Shown here: positions 8,213 to 15,994 of the stretch, one piece after another
Layout of the letters: each line of letters starts with the position of its first letter
Numbering within the stretch: the stretch's first letter is position 1
Assembly (NCBI RefSeq): GCF_042466685.1
Contig: NZ_CP170448.1
Coordinates: 4,712,001-4,776,000, forward strand
Source of the DNA: Vreelandella sp042466685
GTDB taxonomy: Bacteria; Pseudomonadota; Gammaproteobacteria; Pseudomonadales; Halomonadaceae
Length of the DNA: 64,000 nucleotides
Reading direction: 5' to 3'
Translations under genes and position numbers: made by a program
The notes under the pieces: generated by a model
What the model was told of the DNA's origin: nothing
The model's database searches: none
What the model saw: only the letters and a program-made list of their open reading frames with translations

Positions 8213-8428
8213 TTAGTGCAATTCGCTCTCTTGCCGATCTTCATCGGGCAAGGGGGCGATATCCCGCGATAACTTTTGAAACTCACGATGAAGCTCAATA
8301 CCCCGCCGCGCTCTCAAGCTGCGTTGGGCAGCGCTGCGCTGGCGCTGAGCATGCTCATCGACTTCCATACTCATGAAGATGTCGAGCAATTCGCTTTTAA
8401 CCGAGGTGATTCGTTCGACGTTTCTCAT
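8213..8428 (-). CDS. Small conserved hypothetical protein, basic/helical
   Basis: A 71-residue protein, rich in Arg and Glu, with no signal peptide or membrane segment. The central stretch (SLRARRGIELHREFQKLSRD) is a predicted amphipathic helix; the R-R-x-I-E pattern recalls small PA3496-type proteins that often lie next to hexR in pseudomonads. Here too the gene is divergent from hexR with 239 bp between starts. An AGGAACG-like ribosome site lies before the ATG. The family link is tentative and the function unknown. Confidence 0.6.
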   Translation of the reverse strand: MRNVERITSVKSELLDIFMSMEVDEHAQRQRSAAQRSLRARRGIELHREFQKLSRDIAPLPDEDRQESELH

Positions 8429-8667
8429 AATCGACGTTCCTCCAGATGAATATGCCTTCGTCCACCTGCATCCGTGACGACTGTTATGATGCAGTGCGGC
8501 ACTTCAATTATTACTATACCCTACTTGACAAAATGATGACCAATCTTAAAAAAACTGACTAACGACCTTTAAACGCTGCTAGAACACTGCCTAATAGTTC
8601 GTGGCCCGATGGACTCATTAAGGCATACTGTTGACTACCTGCTGGTTGAGCACCCAAGGAGCTGAAC

Positions 8668-9522
8668 GTGAGTCGCGCCCTGTTCGATGAAATGAGACGC
8701 CGCATGGAGCACTTTCGACGCTCCGAACAAAAAGTGGCGCGGTTTGTACTGCGCAACCCCGAAGAGGTCATCCACATGCGCATTGTGGATCTGGCCACCG
8801 AAGCCACCGTTAGCGAACCTACCGTGGTGCGCTTTTGCCGTGCGCTGGGGTGCAATGGCTTTCAGGACTTCAAGCTACAGCTGGCACAAATGCTGGCCAG
8901 CGGCAGTCAGTTCGCGCAGTTCTCCATGAACGATAGCGACTCGGTCGCTGAGTTTTCCCACAGCATCTTCGACTCGACGGTGGGCACGCTGCTCTCAGTG
9001 CGCGACCGGCTGGATAACGACGCCCTGGGCCGCGCAGTCAACGCCCTGGCAATGGCCAACCGGGTTGAGTTCTACGGCTTTGGTGCCTCTGGTGCTGTAG
9101 CCTTTGATGCTCAGCACAAGTTTTTCCGCCTACAGATTTCCACTTCTGCCTACGCCGACCCGCATATGCAGAATATGTCGGCGGTGACCTTGAACGATGG
9201 CGATGTGGTGGTGGCCATTTCACAAACCGGTCGAACCAAAGCGCTGGTCGCCAGCGTACGCCTGGCTCGCGAAGCGGGTGCGACCGTCATTGGCCTGTGC
9301 CCCAGCGGTTCACCGCTGGCCGAAGAGGTCAGCCTGCCGCTGTATATCGATGTTCATGAAGACACCGAAATTTACACCCCGCTTAGCTCGCGAATTGCCC
9401 ATTTGGTGCTCATCGACGTGCTTGCCGTAGGCGTGGCAAAAACCCGCGGGCCGAAACTCGCCGAGCAGCTTAAAGCGGTTAAAAAGAGCCTTAATACGCT
9501 GCGCTTTCCAGAAGAATCCTAG
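8668..9522 (+). CDS. hexR: HexR-type RpiR/MurR-family transcriptional regulator
   Basis: A 284-residue regulator with an N-terminal RpiR helix-turn-helix (about residues 1-78, including ATEATVSEPTVVRFCRALGC) and a C-terminal SIS sugar-phosphate binding domain (about 120-255; GFGASGAVAFDAQHKFFRL, AISQTGRTKALV). In pseudomonads and related bacteria HexR represses central carbon genes (zwf, edd, gap) and is released by 2-keto-3-deoxy-6-phosphogluconate. The start is a GTG with AAGGAG six bases upstream. No Entner-Doudoroff gene is adjacent, so it probably acts in trans. The family is firm; the HexR identity rests on the N-terminal MRRRMEHFRRSEQKVARFVL-like sequence. Confidence 0.85.
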   Translation: MSRALFDEMRRRMEHFRRSEQKVARFVLRNPEEVIHMRIVDLATEATVSEPTVVRFCRALGCNGFQDFKLQLAQMLASGSQFAQFSMNDSDSVAEFSHSIFDSTVGTLLSVRDRLDNDALGRAVNALAMANRVEFYGFGASGAVAFDAQHKFFRLQISTSAYADPHMQNMSAVTLNDGDVVVAISQTGRTKALVASVRLAREAGATVIGLCPSGSPLAEEVSLPLYIDVHEDTEIYTPLSSRIAHLVLIDVLAVGVAKTRGPKLAEQLKAVKKSLNTLRFPEES

Positions 9523-9538
9523 CCTTTGCCTATACCGA

Positions 9539-9637
9539 GTGCGAGGGCAGGTTGAAGCGAGGGTCTTTTGACAGGGATGTCAAAAGTAGCGCCCACGGAT
9601 GGGTTCACAGCGCCCTCGCGGAAACCTGCCCTCGCAC
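9539..9637. repeat. Nested inverted-repeat element between hexR and uvrD
   Basis: A 99-bp palindromic module. The outer arms GTGCGAGGGCAGGTT (9539-9553) and AACCTGCCCTCGCAC (9623-9637) are perfect 15-bp complements. Inside them GCGAGGG (9557-9563) pairs with CCCTCGC (9613-9619), and two further small hairpins lie at the centre: TTTTGACA-GGGA-TGTCAAAA (9566-9585), and CCCA-CGGA-TGGG at about 9593-9604. The paired GGGATG and CGGATGGGTTCAC core is familiar to me from intergenic repeats of Halomonas and Marinobacter genomes. No second copy was seen in this window. It may also act as the hexR terminator. Confidence 0.7.
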
Positions 9638-9728
9638 AGAGGCGAGAAGATTGCCACACCTGTATACACAGCCAGTTCCCTGGCTGTGCTAGACTAGCCG
9701 CCTATTTTTTGATCCGGCAGCGGCTACT

Positions 9729-11927
9729 ATGGACGACGTCACGGCGATTCTCGATCAGCTCAACTCCGCCCAGCGCGAAGCAGTGAGCGCCCCCCAAGGT
9801 AATCTGTTGGTGCTCGCAGGCGCAGGTTCTGGCAAAACCCGTGTGCTGGTGCATCGCATCGCCTGGCTGATGCAGGCGGAAGGATTGTCGCCCTACGCGC
9901 TGCTGGCCGTCACCTTTACCAACAAAGCCGCCAAGGAGATGCGCACCCGCCTTGAGGCGCTACTGAGCATCTCAATGCGCCATGTCTGGGTGGGCACCTT
10001 TCACTCTATCGCCCACCGGCTGCTGCGTACCCACTGGCAGGACGCCCGACTGCCGCAACACTTCCAGATCATCGATTCCGACGATCAGCTCCGCCTGGTC
10101 AAACGGCTGCTAAAAGATTACTCCATCGACGACGAACGCTATCCGCCCCGCCAGGTGCAGCACTTTATCTCCGGCTGCAAAGAGGAGGGATTACGCCCGC
10201 ACCAGGTCAATGTGGATGGCGATGCCTACATGGGCCAGATGGTCGAGCTCTACGAGCGCTACCAGCTCACCTGTGAGCGCGGCGGTCTGGTCGATTTTGG
10301 CGAGCTGCTGCTAAGAAGCCTGGAGCTACTGCGTGATAACCCCGCGCTGTTGAAACATTATCAGGAGCGCTTTGGCCACGTGCTGGTGGATGAGTTTCAG
10401 GATACCAATACCCTGCAATACGCCTGGCTAAAGCTACTTACCGGCATGAAGACACCGATGACCGCCGTGGGTGATGATGACCAGTCGATCTACGGCTGGC
10501 GCGGCGCCAAAGTAGAGAACATCAGCCGCTTTGAGCAGGAGTTTCCGCAGACCCACACCGTACGCCTGGAGCAGAACTATCGCTCCACCAGCGCCATTCT
10601 GGAAGCGGCCAATACGCTGATCAGCCACAACAGCGAGCGCATGGGTAAAAACCTGTGGACTGATGGCATCGAAGGCGAGCCGATCTCGATCTATGCCGGG
10701 TTTAACGACCTGGAAGAAGCCCGTTATATCGTCGACACTATCAAAGAGAAGGTCGATGAAGGCTTCAACCGACGGGATATTGCCATTCTCTACCGCTCAA
10801 ACGCCCAGTCACGACTGCTGGAAGAGACGCTGATTCGCCAAGGCATGCCCTACCGTATTTACGGCGGCCACCGCTTCTATGAGCGCTTGGAAATCAAAAA
10901 TGCCCTGGCCTACCTGCGCCTGATGCTCAACCGCGATGACGACGCTTCACTAGAGCGGGTGATCAATGTGCCCACCCGTGGCATCGGCACACGCACGGTA
11001 GAGATTGTTCGCCTGCGCGCCCGTGAACAAGGCATTCCGCTATGGCAGGCGCTCCACGATGCGATTAACGACGGCACCTTGAAAGGCCGCGCAGCCAATG
11101 CCGTGCAAACCTTCGCCAACCTGATCGAGCAGCTCGATAACGATGCTTCCGGCATGGCACTGCACGAGATTATCGACCACGTCACAGTGCATACCGGTTT
11201 GATCGAGCACCACAAAAGTGAGCGCGGCGAGAAAGGCCAGGCGCGGGTGGAAAACCTGGAAGAGCTGGTCACTGCCGCCCGCGCCTTTACCCAGGGCGAT
11301 GTGTTTGAAGCACCTGAGGCGGGCGAAGGCATGGCGGCGTTGGAAGCGTTTCTCTCCGAAGCCGCCCTTAACGCTGGCGACCACGAAGCCGAGGAGTTTG
11401 AAGATAGCGTGCAGTTGATGACGCTGCACTCCGCCAAAGGTCTGGAGTTCCCGGTGGTGTTTATTGCCGGTGTGGAAGAGGGACTGTTTCCGCACAAGAT
11501 GTCCCTTGAAGAGCCGGGCAGGCTCGAAGAGGAGCGGCGGCTCTGCTACGTCGGCGTTACCCGCGCCATGCAGAAGCTCTACCTCACCCACGCCGAAACC
11601 CGCCGCTTGCACGGCAAAGAGGTATTTCCACGCCCATCGCGCTTTTTGCGCGAGCTGCCACCACACCTGCTCGAAGAGGTTCGCCTGCGCGGGCATATTT
11701 CCCGCCCGGTTACCGCCTCGCGTACCTCCTTTGCTCAGCAAAGCGTCGAGGGCAGCGACGAAATGCCTAGCCTCCATGTCGGCCAGGGAGTTGAGCACCC
11801 CGTATTTGGCGAAGGAATTATCCTTAACGCGGAAGGTGAAGGTGCCCGCGCCCGTGTGCAGGTCAGCTTTGAAGGCGAAGGGGTCAAATGGCTGGTGCTC
11901 GGCTTTGCCAAACTAACGCCACTTTAA
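9729..11927 (+). CDS. uvrD: DNA helicase II
   Basis: A 732-residue SF1A helicase that unwinds DNA 3'-5' in mismatch and nucleotide excision repair. Seen in order: Q motif with LNSAQREAV (about residue 12-20), Walker A GAGSGKT, motif Ia TFTNKAAKEM, motif II VDEFQDTN, motif III GDDDQSIYGWRGA, motif IV EQNYRS, motif V LMTLHSAKGLEFPVVFIAG and motif VI EERRLCYVGVTRA. Length is as in E. coli UvrD (720). The C-terminal 60 residues carry the expected Tudor-like VGQGVEHPVFGEG segment that contacts RNA polymerase. It follows the nested repeat and is probably monocistronic. Confidence 0.97.
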   Translation: MDDVTAILDQLNSAQREAVSAPQGNLLVLAGAGSGKTRVLVHRIAWLMQAEGLSPYALLAVTFTNKAAKEMRTRLEALLSISMRHVWVGTFHSIAHRLLRTHWQDARLPQHFQIIDSDDQLRLVKRLLKDYSIDDERYPPRQVQHFISGCKEEGLRPHQVNVDGDAYMGQMVELYERYQLTCERGGLVDFGELLLRSLELLRDNPALLKHYQERFGHVLVDEFQDTNTLQYAWLKLLTGMKTPMTAVGDDDQSIYGWRGAKVENISRFEQEFPQTHTVRLEQNYRSTSAILEAANTLISHNSERMGKNLWTDGIEGEPISIYAGFNDLEEARYIVDTIKEKVDEGFNRRDIAILYRSNAQSRLLEETLIRQGMPYRIYGGHRFYERLEIKNALAYLRLMLNRDDDASLERVINVPTRGIGTRTVEIVRLRAREQGIPLWQALHDAINDGTLKGRAANAVQTFANLIEQLDNDASGMALHEIIDHVTVHTGLIEHHKSERGEKGQARVENLEELVTAARAFTQGDVFEAPEAGEGMAALEAFLSEAALNAGDHEAEEFEDSVQLMTLHSAKGLEFPVVFIAGVEEGLFPHKMSLEEPGRLEEERRLCYVGVTRAMQKLYLTHAETRRLHGKEVFPRPSRFLRELPPHLLEEVRLRGHISRPVTASRTSFAQQSVEGSDEMPSLHVGQGVEHPVFGEGIILNAEGEGARARVQVSFEGEGVKWLVLGFAKLTPL

Positions 11928-12011
11928 AAGCGCAAACGAAGGGTGTTGGGGTCAATAGCTTGCCGATTAAAACCCGCTTAGCGCATACTGGCGGACGGAC
12001 ACTGCGCCTTT

Positions 12012-12039
12012 TTGCGCGCTGACAAAAAAATCCTATAAT
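12012..12039 (+). promoter_or_regulatory. Candidate sigma-70 promoter of the TRAP binding-protein gene
   Basis: TTGCGC (12012-12017) and a consensus TATAAT (12034-12039) are separated by 16 bp, 20 bp before the preferred ATG. A GGAG at 12044-12047 follows. Confidence 0.6.
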
Positions 12040-12058
12040 TTCCGGAGTTTTGCTCGCC

Positions 12059-13153
12059 ATGCAACGCCGTAACTTCCTCAAATCCGTCGGCCTGGGTGCC
12101 GCCGGTGTCGCTGCTGCCCCTTTTGTCACCACCTCAAGTGCACGCGCACAAGAAACCATTACTTGGGACATGGTCACTTCGTGGCCGAAAAATTTCCCTG
12201 CCCTGGGTACGGGTGCGAATGATTTCGCCCGCCGGGTAGAACAGCTCTCTAACGGCCGCATGCAGATCCGCGTCCACGGCGCGGGTGAACTGGTGCCCGC
12301 CCTCGAAGTATTCGACGCCGTAGCAGCCGGAACCGCTGAAATGGGCCACTCTGCCTCGTACTACTGGCGCGGAAAAGTCGCTGCTTCGCAGTTTTTTACC
12401 GCTGTACCGTTCGGTATGACCACCACCGAAATGAACGCCTGGTTGTATCATGGCGGTGGCCAGGAGCTGTGGGATGAGATCTACGCCAATCACAATCTGA
12501 AGCCGTTCGCCGTAGGCAATACCGGTGCACAGATGGCAGGCTGGTTCAAAAAAGAGATCAATTCGCTAGAGGATATGCAGGGGCTAAAACTTCGCCTGCC
12601 GGGTCTGGCGGGTGAAGCGATGAACAGCATCGGCGTTAGTACGGTTACTATGCCAGGTTCAGAAATTTTCACCTCGCTACAAACCGGCGCACTGGATGCC
12701 GCTGACTGGGTAGGGCCTTACAACGACTTGGCGTTTGGTTTGCACCAGGTGGCTGACTACTACTACACCTCAGCGTGGAACGAACCCTCTGCGGTACTGG
12801 AAGGCACGATCAACCTGGATGCCTGGAACGCACTGCCGGAAGACCTGCAGGACGTCATCCGCGAGGCCGCACGGGCGTCTAACATGGCCATGATCAGCGA
12901 ATTCGCCTTCCGCAACGCCCAGGCGCTGGATACACTGGTCGATGAGCATGGCGTTCAGCTACGCACTTTCCCCGAGGACGTGATGGCAGCGCTTTACACT
13001 TCATCGCTGGAAGCGATTCAGCGTCAGGTCGACAGCGACGAAGAGTCACGCCGTGTTTACGAATCTTATTCTGCTTTCCAGAAGCTGCTACGCCCGTTCA
13101 GCGATGTGGGTGAGTACGCCTACCTTAAGAACCGCGATAACGTCGACGGTTAA
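12059..13153 (+). CDS. TRAP transporter substrate-binding protein, Tat-exported
   Basis: A 364-residue DctP-family periplasmic binding protein of the mannonate/keto-acid (TAXI-unlike) branch. It begins MQRRNFLKSVGLGAAGVAAA, a twin-arginine signal ending near residue 30 at SARAQ, so the protein is probably folded before export. The mature part has ITWDMVTSWPKNFPALGTGA and the C-terminal QTGALDAADWVGPYND pattern typical of the family. The ATG at 12059 is preferred over an in-frame TTG at 12050 because GGAG at 12044-12047 is too close to the TTG. No DctQ or DctM genes are nearby, so it is an orphan here. A strong terminator follows. Confidence 0.88.
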   Translation: MQRRNFLKSVGLGAAGVAAAPFVTTSSARAQETITWDMVTSWPKNFPALGTGANDFARRVEQLSNGRMQIRVHGAGELVPALEVFDAVAAGTAEMGHSASYYWRGKVAASQFFTAVPFGMTTTEMNAWLYHGGGQELWDEIYANHNLKPFAVGNTGAQMAGWFKKEINSLEDMQGLKLRLPGLAGEAMNSIGVSTVTMPGSEIFTSLQTGALDAADWVGPYNDLAFGLHQVADYYYTSAWNEPSAVLEGTINLDAWNALPEDLQDVIREAARASNMAMISEFAFRNAQALDTLVDEHGVQLRTFPEDVMAALYTSSLEAIQRQVDSDEESRRVYESYSAFQKLLRPFSDVGEYAYLKNRDNVDG

Positions 13154-13173
13154 GGCAAGTAAACGAAGCACGG

Positions 13174-13204
13174 CAAAAGGGCGCACTAAGCGCCCTTTTG
13201 CTAT
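13174..13204 (+). terminator. Rho-independent terminator
   Basis: CAAAAGGGCGC (13174-13184) pairs perfectly with GCGCCCTTTTG (13190-13200) across a 5-nt loop, giving an 11-bp stem with a built-in T run. It lies 20 bp after the TRAP protein stop and before the convergent thioesterase gene, so it may serve both strands. Confidence 0.85.
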
Positions 13205-13228
13205 TTAACTCAGGTATTTTGAAGTTAA

Positions 13229-13645
13229 CTAGTCGCTATGCACCGCGCGAATGCGCCCATTATCGTCCAGCGCTACCATCACAAAGCGCGCCTCGGTGAC
13301 TTTTTGGCGCTCCTCTAGGCGTTGCCCATGGGGAGGACGCACCCACACTTCCACATCAATCTTGATTGAACTATGGCCAATGTCTTGTACCTGGGTGTAA
13401 ACGCTGATCATTGAGCCAACGCGCACCGGGCTTAAAAAATCCATGGCTTCAATCGCCACGGTCGCCGTTCGCCCACCCGCTTCACGCCCGGCCGCCAGCT
13501 CGGCCGCTTGATCCATTTGATTGACCAGCCACCCACCGGGTATATCACCATAAAAATTGGTATCTTGGCGGGAAGCCAGTAATTTTAACGTTAGTTGGCC
13601 TTGAGGGGCGGGTACATCGTCCAAATCGGTTTCCAGGAGAGTCAT
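13229..13645 (-). CDS. Acyl-CoA thioesterase, YciA-like hotdog protein
   Basis: A 138-residue single hotdog-fold protein that would hydrolyse acyl-CoA thioesters in the cytoplasm. Seen: TNFYGDIPGGWLVNQMDQAA, matching the family N-..GG.l...D motif with the catalytic aspartate in the MDQAA helix; a central strand VAIEAMDFLSPVRVGSMISVYTQV; and a basic-rich VWVRPP turn. Length matches E. coli YciA (132). It is divergent from pstS with 118 bp between starts; no regulatory link to phosphate is evident. Confidence 0.85.
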   Translation of the reverse strand: MTLLETDLDDVPAPQGQLTLKLLASRQDTNFYGDIPGGWLVNQMDQAAELAAGREAGGRTATVAIEAMDFLSPVRVGSMISVYTQVQDIGHSSIKIDVEVWVRPPHGQRLEERQKVTEARFVMVALDDNGRIRAVHSD

Positions 13646-13763
13646 GAGTTAGTCGCTTAGTCAGTTTATTGTTGTAAACGTTGCAGAGAGTCACGTTGTT
13701 TAGGTCTGTTGCTGCATCGCAACACAAAGAAGTAGTTTCAGTTAACCATAAGAGGACGCTCGT

Positions 13764-14741
13764 TTGAATACTCGTTGGACGACTCTTTTCAATAATGGAA
13801 GGGTAACTTGCGCTGTTCGGCACACTTTATTGCGCTGGGCGGTGGTTGTTACGCTGATGTTGTCCCCCTCCCTGACCTGGGGGCAACCCGCCGCTATCAG
13901 CGGTACTTTGGGCGCAGTGGGCTCTGACACCATGGCAGGGCTAATGCTGCGCTGGGGTGAAACCCTCACCACCCGCTACCCAGAGGTAAAGCTGCAGTTT
14001 CAAGCCAGCGGTTCGGCCAGTGCCCCCACGGCGCTGGTAGCAGGCACCACACGGCTGGGCCCGATGTCTCGCCCGATGACCGGCGAAGAGCGCGATCACT
14101 TTATCGAGCGCTATGGCTACCCACCGCTGGAATTGAAGATCGCCCGTGACGCGCTTATCGTTGTTGTACACCGACACAATCCGCTACGCACACTAACCCG
14201 TCAGCAGGTGGATGCGATCTTCTCAACCTCGCGGGCCTGCGGTGGCGAGACGCCGATCAGGCGCTGGGAGCAACTGCCAGCGACCCAAGACTGGTCATTT
14301 GGCAGCATTGCGCTGCATGGGCGAAATCTTGCCTCGGGCACGCATGAGCTGTTTCAACAGCGGGCCTTATGTGGCGGGCGTTTTCGCAGTGATATCAGTG
14401 AACACCCCGGTTCTTCGGCAGTGGTCGCCGCAGTTGGTGAATCAGCCAATGCGATGGGCTACGCTGGGTTTAACCACCTCACCCCTGCCGTGCATGCATT
14501 GAGCCTCTATAACGATGAGGGCATTGCGATCCACCCCAACGAAGCGGCGATACAGAGCGGTGATTATCCGCTGTCGCGCTATCTTTACCTTTATGTGAAC
14601 CTACCACCAGGAGAGCGGCTCCCTCCCGCCGAGCAGGCGCTGCTCCGATTGATTATGTCCGATGAGGGCCAGCAGATTGCACGCGCATCCGGCTTTGTAC
14701 CGTTAACCTCTAGTGTCCTCAACGAACAGCAAAGGTGGTAA
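13764..14741 (+). CDS. pstS: Phosphate ABC transporter, periplasmic phosphate-binding protein
   Basis: A 325-residue PBP-like protein. Residues 20-41 form the signal-peptide core (LLRWAVVVTLMLSPSLTWGQ). The mature part starts with a phosphate-loop region GTLGAVGSDTMAGLM, then SGSASAPTALVAGTTRLGPMSRPM, the second ligand-contact stretch RNLASGTHELF, and GSSAVVAAVGESANAMGYAG. The start is a TTG with AGAGGA seven bases upstream; no better ATG exists. It heads pstS-pstC-pstA-pstB-phoU but is separated from pstC by 134 bp containing a candidate Pho box, so pstC may have its own promoter. Confidence 0.9.
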   Translation: MNTRWTTLFNNGRVTCAVRHTLLRWAVVVTLMLSPSLTWGQPAAISGTLGAVGSDTMAGLMLRWGETLTTRYPEVKLQFQASGSASAPTALVAGTTRLGPMSRPMTGEERDHFIERYGYPPLELKIARDALIVVVHRHNPLRTLTRQQVDAIFSTSRACGGETPIRRWEQLPATQDWSFGSIALHGRNLASGTHELFQQRALCGGRFRSDISEHPGSSAVVAAVGESANAMGYAGFNHLTPAVHALSLYNDEGIAIHPNEAAIQSGDYPLSRYLYLYVNLPPGERLPPAEQALLRLIMSDEGQQIARASGFVPLTSSVLNEQQRW

Positions 14742-14745
14742 ACCA

Positions 14746-14774
14746 CTGTCATCTAAATGACACATAACTGTCTT
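14746..14774 (+). promoter_or_regulatory. Candidate Pho box upstream of pstC
   Basis: CTGTCAT (14746-14752) and CTGTCTT (14768-14774) lie 22 bp apart start to start, which is two 11-bp Pho-box periods, with a weak middle repeat between them. CTGTCAT repeats at 11-bp spacing are the PhoB target. Position is just after the pstS stop and about 100 bp before pstC. Confidence 0.5.
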
Positions 14775-14875
14775 AGGGTAGGGAATCTGTCCATGTACTG
14801 TTTTTTGCTGCTGCTTGTTTGTTCACTCTATGTTGGTCAGCGCTATGATTACCTCGGTTTTGCCATGATATCCAC

Positions 14876-15994
14876 ATGACCCCACCTCGGTTACCCTCTT
14901 CTCGACAGCCGCTTAGAGCGCTGAAAGACCGCATAGCCACCGGTTTGATTACCGCTGGCGGTATAGGCGTGCTGCTGGCCATCCTGGCTATCGGTGTTTT
15001 TCTGGTGTGGGAAACCCTGCCACTACTGGCGATCGGCGATACTTTAGCGCTGGCAAAGCTCTCTCCCCTGGCATGGGGCACCCTTAAAGCCGCGTTAGCC
15101 GCACTGCTGTTCGCCATCCCCGTCGCCTTGGGTGCAGCTATCTACTCTGCGCTGTTTATGTCAGCGCGGCTGCGCTCGCGGATCAAGCCCGCGCTCGAAA
15201 TGATGGAGGCTATCCCCGGTGTGGTGGTGGGCTTTATTGCCGGGCTTATTTTGGCACCTTGGGTTGAGCGCCACCTCGCCAGCGCGTTAGTGCTGATCAT
15301 TTGGCTCCCGCTCAGCGCCGCGCTTGCCGGTTTACTCTGGCAACTGGCCAAATCACGCCTTCGCCGCCGATTAGCATTTTCCTGGGCAGGCCTTTGGCTA
15401 GTGCCCTGGCTTATCTTCATGGTGGCGATAGCGCTATGGCTCGCGCCGTGGCTGGAGCAGCAGTGGCTAGGCGGTGATCTGCGCCAGTTACTCGACCAGC
15501 GCTATGGCATGGATTACGCCGCCCGGAATGCGCTGATTGTTGGTATTGCCATGGGTTTTGCTGTTATCCCCAGTATCTACTCACTGGCGGAAGACGCGCT
15601 GGCCGATGTGCCCTCGACCTTAATAGAGGGCGCCCAGGCGCTGGGGGCCAGCCGCTGGCAGGCGCTGTGGAAGGTGGCGCTGGTGGCAGCGGGTCCGGGT
15701 ATTTTTTCAGCGATAATGATCGGTGCGGGCCGGGCGGTGGGCGAAACCATGATCGTGCTGATGGCCAGCGGCAATACCGCCCTGTTCAGCACCAGCCCCT
15801 TCGAGGGCATGCGCTCCATGGCCGCAGCTATCGCCATCGAGCTGCCTGAAGCGTCTCCTGGTGGCCAGACCTATCATCTGCTGATTTTGGCCGCACTGGT
15901 GCTGTTTATCTTCACGTTTCTGGTCAACACCCTTGCCGAGGTCGTCCGTCAACGCCTGCGCCGCCGCTTCCGCCAGATAGGGGGGGCATTATGA
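14876..15994 (+). CDS. pstC: Phosphate ABC transporter permease PstC
   Basis: A 372-residue inner-membrane permease with six or more membrane segments. Seen: LKAALAALLFAIPVALGAAIY, MEAIPGVVVGFIAGL, and the ABC-contacting EAA loop ADVPSTLIEGAQALGASRWQ, followed by GRAVGETMIVLMASGNTALF, a signature of PstC. A longer than usual stretch (about residues 155-215) lies between the TM segments. It overlaps pstA by 4 bp (ATGA), showing translational coupling. With PstA it forms the channel for inorganic phosphate. Confidence 0.93.
   Translation: MTPPRLPSSRQPLRALKDRIATGLITAGGIGVLLAILAIGVFLVWETLPLLAIGDTLALAKLSPLAWGTLKAALAALLFAIPVALGAAIYSALFMSARLRSRIKPALEMMEAIPGVVVGFIAGLILAPWVERHLASALVLIIWLPLSAALAGLLWQLAKSRLRRRLAFSWAGLWLVPWLIFMVAIALWLAPWLEQQWLGGDLRQLLDQRYGMDYAARNALIVGIAMGFAVIPSIYSLAEDALADVPSTLIEGAQALGASRWQALWKVALVAAGPGIFSAIMIGAGRAVGETMIVLMASGNTALFSTSPFEGMRSMAAAIAIELPEASPGGQTYHLLILAALVLFIFTFLVNTLAEVVRQRLRRRFRQIGGAL

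Noticed and set aside
11040..11798. 252-codon frame antisense to uvrD
   Set aside because: Shadow of uvrD; no domain or start signal.
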